A stretch of 64,000 bases of DNA, from the NCBI GenBank assembly GCA_964567295.1, contig CAZMLU010000004.1, forward strand, positions 1 to 64,000. The letters are read 5' to 3'. This document shows positions 16,577-24,774 of this stretch, one piece after another (the first letter of the stretch is position 1; the number at the start of each line of letters is the position of its first letter). Made by a program: the position numbers and the translations under genes. The notes beneath the pieces were generated by a model. It was not told the origin of the DNA and ran no database searches. It saw nothing but the letters and a program-made list of their open reading frames with translations. This stretch comes from SLJK01 sp964567295 (GTDB lineage Bacteria > Bacillota > Dethiobacteria > DTU022 > UBA8154).

Positions 16577-17218
16577 CTACCGGACGTATAGGTTATTCTT
16601 ATAAATATACTGTTCGACAGAATCAGGGGTTAGATACCTTATAGTTCTGTTTTCAGCGACTCTTCTTCGAATGAATGTTGAAGAAATGGCCATTGCCGGA
16701 ATTTCCAACAAATGGACCCTTTTAATGACCTCAGAAAAAGCAGACCCCATTATTACCTTCAACTTATCAAAGGAATAACCAGGCCGTGAGGCTGCAATGA
16801 AAGGACAACTACTCAGCAGCTCTCTGTAATCTTTCCATGAAGTAATATCCAGAATAGCATCCGCTCCGGTAATAAAAAACAGTTTTACGTTACCGTTATA
16901 AAGATCATAAAACCGCCTTACGGTATCGATGGTATAGCAAGGCTGAGCAGAATCAATTTCTAACCTAGAAACAGTAAAACAGGGATTATCAACAACTGCC
17001 AGCATATTCATGAGGTAGCGGTGTTCTGAAGGAGTTATGGTCGCCTCATCTTTATGGGGCGGGTTTCCTGCAGGCATAAAAACAACATGATCTAATTTAA
17101 ACTGTTGTCTTGCTTCTTCCGCAGTAACCAGGTGTCCGATATGGATTGGATCAAAAGTCCCCCCCATGAGACCTATAGAAAGTTCTTTGTTGACTACTTT
17201 TGGTAGTAAAAAACTCAT
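16577..17218 (-). CDS. nadD: Nicotinate-nucleotide adenylyltransferase
   Basis: About 213 residues. Makes deamido-NAD from nicotinate mononucleotide and ATP. The nucleotidyltransferase motif GLMGGTFDPIHIGHL lies near the N-terminus, the substrate loop MPAGNPPHK follows, and ISSTFIRRRV near the C-terminus is the second ATP motif. The start at 17218 (MSFLLPK) is preferred over 17263. It sits directly downstream of obg, as in many Firmicutes. Confidence 0.95.
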   Translation of the reverse strand: MSFLLPKVVNKELSIGLMGGTFDPIHIGHLVTAEEARQQFKLDHVVFMPAGNPPHKDEATITPSEHRYLMNMLAVVDNPCFTVSRLEIDSAQPCYTIDTVRRFYDLYNGNVKLFFITGADAILDITSWKDYRELLSSCPFIAASRPGYSFDKLKVIMGSAFSEVIKRVHLLEIPAMAISSTFIRRRVAENRTIRYLTPDSVEQYIYKNNLYVR

Positions 17219-17280
17219 TCCAACTCTTCCCCGAGGCGTTAATTTAATTATAAGCAGGAGCAAACTATTAATTATAATTT

Positions 17281-18558
17281 CTATTGATAAGTAAATTCGT
17301 GCTCTCCGATTCTAACTGTATCTCCTTCTTTGATTCCCTTCTTTTTAAGCTCATCCTCCACTCCAAGCCCTTTAATTACCTTTTGAAAATAATTGACACC
17401 CTCTTCACTGCGCAAATCCGCTCTTTTAACTGCATTTTCTATTTCAGTACCTCTTACAATAAATAGATCTCCTTCTCTTTGAACACTAGTAAAGCTATGC
17501 TGCGAAGAAGATGGCAAATAAATAGTTTCCTGCTCCGCAACATGTTTTTGCTGCTGATTTAAAACCATAACCTCCGCTAAACAACGGTAAATTTCTTCTA
17601 CTAATCCTTTTACGCCTTCTCCCGTCACTGCTGAAACAGGGAATAGATGTATTTCTTCAGCAATATTGTTTTGAAAGTGTTGAAAATTATCCAACGCTCC
17701 CGGTAAATCAATTTTATTAGCAGCTATTATAGCGGGACGAGAGAGTAAAGCAGTGTTGTATTTCTGTAACTCTAAGTTTAATTTTTCATAATCCTGTAGA
17801 GGATCTCTTCCATCAGTAGCTGCCATATCAATTATGTATAATAATACCTTGGTACGTTCTATGTGTTTTAGGAAACGAATCCCTAATCCTGTACCTTGAT
17901 GAGCACCTTCAATAATACCGGGAAGATCAGCAACAACAAAGGTATGCTCTTCTTCTAAATTTACCACACCCAGCTGAGGAACCAATGTAGTAAAAGGATA
18001 GTTAGCAATTTTAGGAGTAGCCGATGAAATATTTGAGAGCAAAGTTGACTTGCCTGCATTAGGATAACCGATCATACCTACGTCCGCAAGAACCTTAAGC
18101 TCCAAGAAAAATATACGCTCTTCTCCATGCTCACCATTTTCGGCGAATCTAGGAGCCCGCCTGCGCGAAGAAGCAAAACTGGCGTTTCCTCTTCCACCTC
18201 TCCCGCCTCTAGCTGCTACAACCTTAACATGCGGGCAATTAAGATCTGCCAGCTGGTTACCTACTTCATCTTTAATAATCGTTCCCATGGGGACCTCTAC
18301 CAAGAGGTCTTCTCCTCTTTTACCATTTCTTTTACCTCCCTCACCGTGAAAACCATTCTGCGCTTTCAAATGGGGGTGATAATTTAAATGAACAAGAGTA
18401 TTTTTATGGAAAGTCGGTATAAAGACCACATCGCCGCCATCTCCCCCCCTACCTCCATCAGGTCCTCCAAGAGGGACATATTTTTCTCTTCTAAAAGAAA
18501 GTGCACCGTTTCCTCCTTTGCCTCCGGAGACAAACACTTTAACATTGTCCACAAACAA
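17281..18558 (-). CDS. obg: Obg/CgtA ribosome-assembly GTPase
   Basis: About 425 residues from a TTG at 18558 with GAGGTGG upstream, giving the usual FVDNVKVFV start. The Gly-rich N-terminal Obg fold (GGPDGGRGGDGGDV) is followed by the GTPase domain with GYPNAGKST (P loop), DLPGIIEGAHQG (G3) and NKIDLP (G4), then a C-terminal OCT domain. Works in 50S assembly and stress control. It lies downstream of rplU-prp-rpmA, separated by a hairpin terminator. Confidence 0.97.
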   Translation of the reverse strand: MFVDNVKVFVSGGKGGNGALSFRREKYVPLGGPDGGRGGDGGDVVFIPTFHKNTLVHLNYHPHLKAQNGFHGEGGKRNGKRGEDLLVEVPMGTIIKDEVGNQLADLNCPHVKVVAARGGRGGRGNASFASSRRRAPRFAENGEHGEERIFFLELKVLADVGMIGYPNAGKSTLLSNISSATPKIANYPFTTLVPQLGVVNLEEEHTFVVADLPGIIEGAHQGTGLGIRFLKHIERTKVLLYIIDMAATDGRDPLQDYEKLNLELQKYNTALLSRPAIIAANKIDLPGALDNFQHFQNNIAEEIHLFPVSAVTGEGVKGLVEEIYRCLAEVMVLNQQQKHVAEQETIYLPSSSQHSFTSVQREGDLFIVRGTEIENAVKRADLRSEEGVNYFQKVIKGLGVEDELKKKGIKEGDTVRIGEHEFTYQ

Positions 18559-18594
18559 ATTTGGCACCACCTCAGTGCAAGACAAACTTTAAAA

Positions 18595-18615
18595 AAACCC
18601 CGTTATACGGGGTTT
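18595..18615 (-). terminator. Terminator/attenuator between rpmA and obg
   Basis: AAACCCCG (18595-18602) pairs with CGGGGTTT (18608-18615), followed on the minus strand by a seven-base T run. It overlaps the rpmA stop codon, so it should reduce read-through from the ribosomal protein genes into obg. Confidence 0.85.
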
Positions 18616-18895
18616 AATTAGCAGGATAAACGCTAACCTGTTTTTTAAGCTTGCCCATACGCTCATAAGCAACATATCCATCAGTTAAGGCAAAAAGAGT
18701 GTCATCTTTACCTTTGCCTACATTAAGACCAGGGTTTATCTTTGTCCCTCTCTGGCGAATCAGTATATTCCCAGAAGAGACCATCTGCCCTCCATACTTT
18801 TTAACTCCGAGACGTTTCGCATTGCTATCCCTGCCATTGCGAGAACTTCCCACACCTTTTTTATGAGCAAACAACTGTAAATCCATACTGCGCAT
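18614..18895 (-). CDS. rpmA: 50S ribosomal protein L27 with cleavable N-terminal extension
   Basis: 93 residues. It begins MRSMDLQLF followed by AHKKGVGSSRNGRDS; in Firmicutes the short extension ending in Phe is removed by the Prp protease to expose the peptidyl-transferase-facing tail. GGGGGGA lies seven bases before the first ATG. The body (VSSGNILIRQRGTKINPG) is typical L27. The protease gene lies between this gene and rplU. Confidence 0.97.
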   Translation of the reverse strand: MRSMDLQLFAHKKGVGSSRNGRDSNAKRLGVKKYGGQMVSSGNILIRQRGTKINPGLNVGKGKDDTLFALTDGYVAYERMGKLKKQVSVYPAN

Positions 18896-18973
18896 TAATT
18901 ATCCCCCCTTTAAAAATGCTTCAAGCTAAATCCTTGAATGCTAATGAAAAGATAGCTCCCATTTCGCCATGTC

Positions 18974-19309
18974 TTAAGTATGGGTAATCTCTTTATAGTC
19001 AACATGATTAGGATAGGTTCTTGCCGTTTCTTTTAAACCAAGCAACATTGTCTCCAATAAGAGTAAAAACTTCTCACGTTTGCCACTCTCTATTCCATCT
19101 GGAATACTCAATAAGAAATACCCTTCTTCAAGAGTCTGTGGAGGCTTAATTTCCAAAAGGTCTTCCATACCAAAAAGCACGGACTGAACGAGCATTGAAA
19201 CAGCTGCACATACTATATCGCTCCCGCTAGGAGCAAAAAGGGCATGACCTTTAATTTCTACAAAAAGGGGATTGGCATCCTTATCTCTCTTGATCTCAAC
19301 TTTTACCAT
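18974..19309 (-). CDS. prp: Ribosomal-processing cysteine protease Prp
   Basis: 111 residues. Motifs GHALFA (catalytic His region) and SGSDIVCAAVSML (catalytic Cys) match the YsxB/Prp family, which cleaves the L27 extension. Its start abuts the rplU stop (TAAATG), so translation is probably coupled. The order rplU-prp-rpmA is the conserved Firmicutes arrangement. Confidence 0.95.
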   Translation of the reverse strand: MVKVEIKRDKDANPLFVEIKGHALFAPSGSDIVCAAVSMLVQSVLFGMEDLLEIKPPQTLEEGYFLLSIPDGIESGKREKFLLLLETMLLGLKETARTYPNHVDYKEITHT

Positions 19310-19630
19310 TTATGCTTTATTTGATTCAATTCCCTGGATAAGTAAACGGGTATGTGGTTGGCGATGTCCCTGTTTGCGCCTGTAATTTTTTTTAGCCTTA
19401 TACTTGTAAACAATAATCTTTTTGTTTTTACCATGAGCCAAGACCTTTCCCTTTACTCTTGTATCTGCCAGGTAAGGTGTTCCAACTTCCGTGTCGGCAT
19501 CTGTAGTAATAGTCAAGACCTTATCAAAAACCGCTTCTTCTCCAACATCAAGATTCAACTTTTCAACACTACACACTGTGCCCTCTGTTACCCGGTACTG
19601 TTTGCCTCCGGTTTCAATAATAGCATACAT
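19310..19630 (-). CDS. rplU: 50S ribosomal protein L21
   Basis: 106 residues, standard length. MYAIIETGGKQYRV opens the protein and YKAKKNYRRKQGHRQPHT, near the C-terminus, is the rRNA-binding signature. It is the first gene of the rplU-prp-rpmA operon, preceded by a consensus promoter and a structured leader. Confidence 0.98.
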   Translation of the reverse strand: MYAIIETGGKQYRVTEGTVCSVEKLNLDVGEEAVFDKVLTITTDADTEVGTPYLADTRVKGKVLAHGKNKKIIVYKYKAKKNYRRKQGHRQPHTRLLIQGIESNKA

Positions 19631-19714
19631 GTTTAATCCTTCTTTCCCTTTGAACTCGCCGCATACAGGTATTTACCAAGAGTAAATTTTGAACCCTACA
19701 CGAGCGGTTGAACG
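19631..19714 (-). promoter_or_regulatory. L21-type ribosomal protein leader
   Basis: On the minus strand the 5' untranslated region begins with AACTCG and a later CCGC, which can pair with the distal GCGGCGAGTT. An inner TTTAC/GTAAA hairpin lies between. Position and architecture resemble the L21 leader of Firmicutes, thought to give feedback control of rplU. The assignment rests on position and pairing, not a covariance search. Confidence 0.6.
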
Positions 19715-19720
19715 AGTTGT

Positions 19721-19749
19721 ATTGTAGCACATTAATATAACCTTGTCAA
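19721..19749 (-). promoter_or_regulatory. Consensus promoter for rplU-prp-rpmA
   Basis: On the minus strand, TTGACA (19749-19744) and TACAAT (19726-19721) are separated by exactly 17 bases. Confidence 0.88.
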
Positions 19750-19846
19750 TTAAATCTGCCCCTCGACAAATCTGGAAAGGTCCTATCATAAAACTGGAAC
19801 CCATCTTTACAAAACTCTTTGCCGGCTGCTTGAGTATTAGACGAAG

Positions 19847-19880
19847 AAAAAGCCCAACACTAATGGAGGTAGGGCCCTTT
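19847..19880 (-). terminator. Possible terminator after tRNA-Gly
   Basis: GGGCCC at 19872-19877 can pair in part with GCCC at 19852-19855, and the minus strand then runs into GCTTTTTC. The stem is short and imperfect, so this is tentative. It would end the sigH/tRNA-Gly transcript. Confidence 0.35.
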
Positions 19881-19892
19881 ACATTGTTCTTA

Positions 19893-19966
19893 TGGAGCGG
19901 ATGATGGGAATCGAACCCACGCGACTGGCTTGGGAAGCCAGGGCTCTACCACTGAGCTACACCCGC
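19893..19966 (-). tRNA. tRNA-Gly (anticodon CCC)
   Basis: On the minus strand the cloverleaf reads GCGGGTG acceptor, TAGCTCAGTGGTAGAGC D arm, CTGGC-TTCCCAA-GCCAG anticodon arm (anticodon CCC), T arm with GGTTCGATTCC and acceptor CATCCGC, then T and an encoded CCA (19895-19893). Its first ten bases overlap the end of the sigH coding region, including the TAG stop. Confidence 0.95.
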
Positions 19967-20646
19967 CTGATCTCAAGGTAGCGTTCCAATTTGCGTTTCA
20001 CTCTCTGCAAAGCATTGTCTATTGATTTAACGTGTCTTCTAAGCTCTACTGCAATCTCCTGGTAGGATTTTCCCTCCAGGTATAACATCAGCACACGCCA
20101 TTCAAGATCGCTTAATATTTCACCCATTTTATGTTCAATATCGTTGTATTCTTCCCGGTTAATCATCAATTCTTCGGGATCAGTCACCTTCGTGCCGGAT
20201 AATATATCCAGCAATGTGCGATCAGAATCCTCATCGTATATAGGTTTATTAAGAGAGACATAGGAATTTAATGGTATATGTTTTTGACGGGTAGCAGTTT
20301 TAATGGCCGTGATTATCTGCCGGGTAATGCATAGTTCTGCAAAGGCTCGAAATGAAGAAAGCTTATCGCCTTTAAAATCACGAATAGCTTTATATAATCC
20401 GATCATTCCTTCTTGAATAATATCTTCCCTGTCGGCGCCGATAAGAAAATATGACCTGGCTTTAGCTTTTACAAAGTTACGGTATTTATTAATCAGGTAT
20501 TCCAACGCAATGTCGTTTCCATGTTTGGCTTCTCCGGCAACTTCTTCATCCGTTTTTTCCTCATATTCCTCAACCTTTGCTAAATCCAGCTCCGTGCATG
20601 CCCGATCCTCTTCCCTAATCCCTTGCGCCACTAAAACCACAAGCAT
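19957..20646 (-). CDS. sigH: RNA polymerase sigma-H factor (Spo0H-like)
   Basis: About 229 residues. Directs transcription in transition state and early sporulation. Region 2 is visible as KYRNFVKAKARSYFLIGADREDIIQEGMIGLYKAIRDF-type sequence (short pieces ADREDIIQEG and GLYKAIRDF), and region 4.2 as YQEIAVELRRHVKSIDNALQR. The start is uncertain: ATG 20646 lies three bases after GGAGG and GTG 20640 lies nine after it; the longer frame to 20751 is unlikely. The TAG stop lies inside tRNA-Gly. The upstream neighbours rae1, rlmB and cysS are the normal Firmicutes order. Confidence 0.95.
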   Translation of the reverse strand: MLVVLVAQGIREEDRACTELDLAKVEEYEEKTDEEVAGEAKHGNDIALEYLINKYRNFVKAKARSYFLIGADREDIIQEGMIGLYKAIRDFKGDKLSSFRAFAELCITRQIITAIKTATRQKHIPLNSYVSLNKPIYDEDSDRTLLDILSGTKVTDPEELMINREEYNDIEHKMGEILSDLEWRVLMLYLEGKSYQEIAVELRRHVKSIDNALQRVKRKLERYLEIRRV

Positions 20647-20817
20647 TCGCCTCCATTGTTGGAATTGGGTTGAATCCTCACAGCTATTATATCTCATGTA
20701 TTCTAAGAGCGTCAAGCACTTTTCGATGAAAAGGTTATTGAGCCGCATCACAAAGGTAAAATCTATCTATTGAACCATAAATATAGATGAACAAGCTGCA
20801 ATAACAGCTCATACTAA

Positions 20818-21321
20818 TTAAAGGCGACGCCATTTCTCCAACGCATCCCTTACCTTGTCCGAAATCATTTCATCGAGGGCGTTTCTTGATGAATTTTCCA
20901 TGCTTCGTATTTTGCTCAATTTTTGGCGGCAATCCAGGATCTTTAGACGCAACTCCCTTGCGGAAAGCCTCCTCCCACCCTTCCACAGCACTATCCGTTG
21001 CTCCAAGTTATCTGAAGAAGCCACTTCAATTTCTTCCCCGATTTCAAAAAGAGTTACCACCAGACGTTCTATAAAAACATCAGCAGACTGATTTTCACCG
21101 GTGAATATTATTTCAACATTTTGGGCTTCATAAATTTGAGGTTTGCCTTTTACACGGTAAGCATCGTAGACAATAATAATCTTATCCCAAATTAAAGGGG
21201 TAAACTCTTGAAGTATTTCAGCTAGCTTAAGCCTTGCTATCTCCATATTCTCATGACAAAGGTCTTCCAATTCCTGCCATTGGTTAATTATATTATAACC
21301 GTCAACAATAAGTAAAGACAT
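20818..21321 (-). CDS. rae1: Rae1/YacP family NYN-domain ribonuclease
   Basis: 167 residues. It starts SLLIVDGYNIINQW, the acidic strand of the NYN/PIN-like fold, then IIVYDAYRVKG and TGENQSADVFIERL, which supply further acidic residues. Rae1 enters the ribosomal A site and cuts certain mRNAs during translation. CAGGAGG lies before the ATG. It is 13 bases downstream of rlmB and upstream of sigH. Confidence 0.92.
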   Translation of the reverse strand: MSLLIVDGYNIINQWQELEDLCHENMEIARLKLAEILQEFTPLIWDKIIIVYDAYRVKGKPQIYEAQNVEIIFTGENQSADVFIERLVVTLFEIGEEIEVASSDNLEQRIVLWKGGRRLSARELRLKILDCRQKLSKIRSMENSSRNALDEMISDKVRDALEKWRRL

Positions 21322-21334
21322 CTTTGCCTCCTGT

Positions 21335-22192
21335 TCACCTTTTCTTGTTTAATCGCTGACGGTAAACCTCGTAAGTTATCAATCCTCCAGCAACGGCCAC
21401 GTTCAAGGAAGATATAGTGCTATAGGTAGGTATCTGCAGCAAATAATCGCACTTCTCTTTAACAAGCCTGGATAGTCCTTTACCCTCACTTCCTAAAACC
21501 AGCGCCAGAGAGATATCAAGAGGTGCCTCATAAAAAGGAATTGTTCCCTCCATATCCGCCCCCATAATCCATAACCCGCTATCTTTTAGTTTGTCAATTT
21601 CCCGTGACAGGTTAACCACCTGTGCAACAGGAATATAGGACAAAGCTCCCGCAGAAGCTTTATATGTCGCAGGCGTTATTCCACAGGCACGGTCTTTAGG
21701 GATAACTACTCCATCTACGCCTGACAGGGAAGCAGTACGCAATAAAGAGCCCACATTATGAGGGTCTTGAAGATGGTCCAATACCAATAAGAAAAAAGCT
21801 GCACCAGCAGTACGGGGTTTTTCTAAGATGTCTTCTACAGTACAATATTGAAAAGGGGACAGAGAAGCAATAACACCCTGATGTTTTTTAGAAGATACCT
21901 TTTCCTCCAGTTCCTCTTTTCTTAGAGTATTAAGAGAAATTCCTAACGCTTTTGCCCTGGCTTGAATATCCTTTACAACTTCTCCTGCGGCACCTTCCTG
22001 CAGGTAAATTGAACGCAAGGCGAGGCCGGCTTTCAGTGCCTCAAGCACTGTTTGTCGGCCAAAAATTAACTCCTCCTGGTTTTCTGACCTTATTTCAGGT
22101 GGAGAAAAAATATTGGTGCTACCCTTTCTCTTGGCAAAATTCTTTTTATTGTTTTCCTTTCTACCGTCCGCTTTCTTCCTAGCTGTACCCAT
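21335..22192 (-). CDS. rlmB: TrmH-family rRNA 2'-O-ribose methyltransferase (RlmB-like)
   Basis: 285 residues. A basic N-terminal tail of about 35 residues precedes the substrate-binding domain (LIFGRQTVLEALKAG) and the SPOUT catalytic domain with LDHLQDPHNVGSLLRTA, ASAGALSYIPVA, LVLGSEGKGLSRL and ISSLNVAVAGGLITYE, the trefoil-knot motifs. Predicted to methylate 23S rRNA G2251. It lies between cysS and rae1; mrnC, often found between cysS and rlmB, is absent. Confidence 0.95.
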   Translation of the reverse strand: MGTARKKADGRKENNKKNFAKRKGSTNIFSPPEIRSENQEELIFGRQTVLEALKAGLALRSIYLQEGAAGEVVKDIQARAKALGISLNTLRKEELEEKVSSKKHQGVIASLSPFQYCTVEDILEKPRTAGAAFFLLVLDHLQDPHNVGSLLRTASLSGVDGVVIPKDRACGITPATYKASAGALSYIPVAQVVNLSREIDKLKDSGLWIMGADMEGTIPFYEAPLDISLALVLGSEGKGLSRLVKEKCDYLLQIPTYSTISSLNVAVAGGLITYEVYRQRLNKKR

Positions 22193-22275
22193 TAGCGATT
22201 TTCAGTTACCACCTTTAAATCAATGATTTCTTTTTTCACATCATCACACTCAGCAAAAAATATAGGCACCCTTTT

Positions 22276-23691
22276 TCAGCTTTTTCTTTCCCTTTTCCAA
22301 CGAACTCCCTGGGGTGTATCTTCGAGGATAATACCGCCCTCTTTAAGGCGATCGCGTATTTCATCTGCCACAACCCAGTCTTTCTGGCGACGTGCTTCTT
22401 CTCTTCTATTAATTAGCTCTTCTATCTCCTCGTCTAAAGTGAGAGGAGAAGTGTCCTGCAGGTAACCCAATATCTTATCGGTCTCCTGGTAGAAATGTAA
22501 GATTCTTTCTAACACCTCAACTTTCTGACCCTCAGATCGGTTAAGGTATACATTAGCATCCCTGGCTAATTCAAAAAGCGAACCAATAGCCTCTGCAGTA
22601 TTAAAGTCATCATCCATGGACTGAATAAACTTATCCTTGCTCGAATTGATCTTTTGCATTAACACCTCTTCCTCGTTATCAAGAATACCGTCCTCAGCTT
22701 TCGCAATCCTTTCCCTTATATTATAGACCAGGGAACTTAAGCGTTCCAGAGCTTTTGAAGTCTGTTCCAAGTATTCAACAGTAAAGTTAATAGGGCTACG
22801 GTAATGCGCCGAAAGCATAAAAAAGCGGAGGGCCAAGGGATCTCCTTCTTGGCGCAATTGTTGCACCGTCAATACATTTCCCAGGCTTTTGGACATTTTT
22901 TCTTCATTTATGTTAAGATAACCAACATGGGTCCAGTACTTTGTAAATGTCTTTCCGGTAGCACCCTCGCTCTGGGCAATCTCGTTTTCATGATGAGGAA
23001 ATATCAGGTCCTGACCTCCGGCATGAATATCAAGGGTGTCTCCCAAGTAATGCATAGACATAGCTGAACATTCGATATGCCAACCAGGCCGTCCTCTGCC
23101 CCAGGGACTTTCCCAAGAAGGCTCACCTGGTTTTTCTTTCTTCCATAGTACAAAATCTATAGGGTGCCTTTTTCTTTTATCAACTTCAACTCTGGCACCT
23201 GCCGAAAGCTCTGATAAGTCTTGCCCCGAAAGCCTGCCATAGGAAGGAAAGGATTGAACATCAAAATAAACATCCCCCTCGACTTCATAAGCCATGCCTT
23301 TTCCCACCAATTTTTCAATAAGGGCAATGATTTGAGGAATATGATCTGTGGCACGAGGTTGATAATCGGCAGGAAGAATTCCCAAAGAAGCAGCATCTTC
23401 CAAGTAATGGTCTATAAAACGATCTGCCAGCCTGTTTACAGTAATATCCATCTGTTTTGCCTTCTCTATCATTTTGTCATCGATATCCGTATAATTTTGT
23501 ACAAAAGTAACCTTGTAACCACGATAAGATAGGTAGCGTCTTAGCACGTCAATTGTAATAAAGACTCTGGCGTTCCCAATATGAAAGTAATCGTATACTG
23601 TAGGTCCACAAGCGTATATCCCTATCTGTCCTTCATACACCGGTACAAGCGGCTCTTTTTTTCCGCTTAAAGTGTTATAGAGTTTTATCAT
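22276..23691 (-). CDS. cysS: Cysteinyl-tRNA synthetase
   Basis: 471 residues, normal length. Charges tRNA-Cys. CGPTVYDYFHIGNAR carries the HIGH motif and the first zinc Cys; GWHIECSAMS and HHENE supply other zinc ligands; KMSKS is present in EEKMSKSLGN. The 17-base overlap with the end of cysE suggests coupled translation; both genes sit behind a cysteine-type T-box leader. Confidence 0.98.
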   Translation of the reverse strand: MIKLYNTLSGKKEPLVPVYEGQIGIYACGPTVYDYFHIGNARVFITIDVLRRYLSYRGYKVTFVQNYTDIDDKMIEKAKQMDITVNRLADRFIDHYLEDAASLGILPADYQPRATDHIPQIIALIEKLVGKGMAYEVEGDVYFDVQSFPSYGRLSGQDLSELSAGARVEVDKRKRHPIDFVLWKKEKPGEPSWESPWGRGRPGWHIECSAMSMHYLGDTLDIHAGGQDLIFPHHENEIAQSEGATGKTFTKYWTHVGYLNINEEKMSKSLGNVLTVQQLRQEGDPLALRFFMLSAHYRSPINFTVEYLEQTSKALERLSSLVYNIRERIAKAEDGILDNEEEVLMQKINSSKDKFIQSMDDDFNTAEAIGSLFELARDANVYLNRSEGQKVEVLERILHFYQETDKILGYLQDTSPLTLDEEIEELINRREEARRQKDWVVADEIRDRLKEGGIILEDTPQGVRWKRERKS

Positions 23692-24382
23692 TTATCTTCC
23701 CCCCCTCTACAGTATCTTTCAATCCATCTCTGCCAACACCATCTTTATCACTTAGATTATCCGTCAAAACTCGCAGGTCATCAATTTGATTTTGAAGGGA
23801 ATCTAACATCCGTGCCACAGGGTCAGGTAAGTCCTGATGGTTCAAATCCACAGGTTTAATCTTTTTACCTCGGTGAAAAACAACTCTTCCAGGTATACCT
23901 ACTACTGTTGCTCCTGGAGGAATAGAATGAAGAACAACAGAACCTGCTCCAACGCGAGCGCCTTCACCTAAATTTACTGGCCCTAAAACATGCGCTCCGG
24001 TCCCTATGACTACATTGTTGCCCACCGTAGGATGTCGCTTTTTCCTATTTGTGCTGGTTCCACCCAAAGTCACACCCTGGTAAATCGTCACCCGGTCTCC
24101 TATCTCCGTTGTTTCACCAATAACCACACCCATGCCATGGTCAATAAAAAAGCTCTCTCCTATTCTTGCGCCGGGATGTATTTCAATGCCGGTTATAAAA
24201 CGGGAAATATGAGAAATAATGCGGGGAAAAACTATTAATCCCTTTCTAAAAAGGCAATGGGCAAAACGATGTAAAAGAAGGGCGTGAAATCCAGGATAGC
24301 AAAGGAGCACTTCCAGAAGACCTCTAGCCGCTGGATCCCTTTCGAAAACCGCACCAATATCCTTTCTTAACCTTGCAAACAT
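23675..24382 (-). CDS. cysE: Serine O-acetyltransferase
   Basis: 235 residues. Transfers acetyl from acetyl-CoA to serine, the first committed step of cysteine synthesis. The left-handed beta-helix repeats are visible (IHPGARIGESFFIDHGMGVVIG, VTIYQGVTLGGT, VGNNVVIGTGAHVLG), with the catalytic His in DHGMG. The C-terminal 45 residues are a less conserved charged tail. First gene behind the T-box; the stop overlaps cysS. Confidence 0.97.
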   Translation of the reverse strand: MFARLRKDIGAVFERDPAARGLLEVLLCYPGFHALLLHRFAHCLFRKGLIVFPRIISHISRFITGIEIHPGARIGESFFIDHGMGVVIGETTEIGDRVTIYQGVTLGGTSTNRKKRHPTVGNNVVIGTGAHVLGPVNLGEGARVGAGSVVLHSIPPGATVVGIPGRVVFHRGKKIKPVDLNHQDLPDPVARMLDSLQNQIDDLRVLTDNLSDKDGVGRDGLKDTVEGGKINDKTL

Positions 24383-24446
24383 TTTCCCATCCCCTTGAAA
24401 TATTTCATATCTACCTAACTAAAATAATATTGTGCTATAAATTATT

Positions 24447-24732
24447 AATACCGCCTCCACCAAGGCAGAGACGGTATTAAGTATAAACCGCGGTTCCACT
24501 CTGCTTGAGCAAATATTTTCGCTCCAGCTCTCTTACCTGTATCAGAGGTTTCCGTATTCTCTTAAAGGGATATGCACATCCATATCCTTTAGGAGGATAA
24601 GCTCCGGGGTGCACTTCCACCGCATCTTACGCCGGAACCTTTTTCAGCCGCTGAAGACTCCTCTCTGTGCTAAGAAATCGGCGTACTTTTCCCCATCATG
24701 ACCTTTGCACTATGCAATCATTAATGTAATTG
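24447..24732 (-). promoter_or_regulatory. T-box riboswitch (cysteine-type) upstream of cysE-cysS
   Basis: On the minus strand the leader contains the T-box sequence AGAGTGGAACCGCGG (24502-24488). It is followed by a terminator hairpin with AATACCG/CGGTATT ends (24447-24478). The 5' part carries AGAGAGGAG and GCTGAAA, typical of stem I, and a likely specifier UGC (Cys) followed by A in GGAAGTGCACC. Uncharged tRNA-Cys should favour read-through into cysE-cysS. The terminator T tract is modest. This fills most of the 392 bases between cysE and ispF. Confidence 0.9.
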
Positions 24733-24738
24733 TAAACT

Positions 24739-24767
24739 ATTATAGAATGATAATAAATAACTGTCAA
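24739..24767 (-). promoter_or_regulatory. Consensus promoter for the cysE-cysS T-box transcript
   Basis: On the minus strand, TTGACA (24767-24762) and TATAAT (24744-24739) are separated by 17 bases. The -35 lies just after the ispF stop codon. Confidence 0.9.
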
Positions 24768-24774
24768 CAAACTA

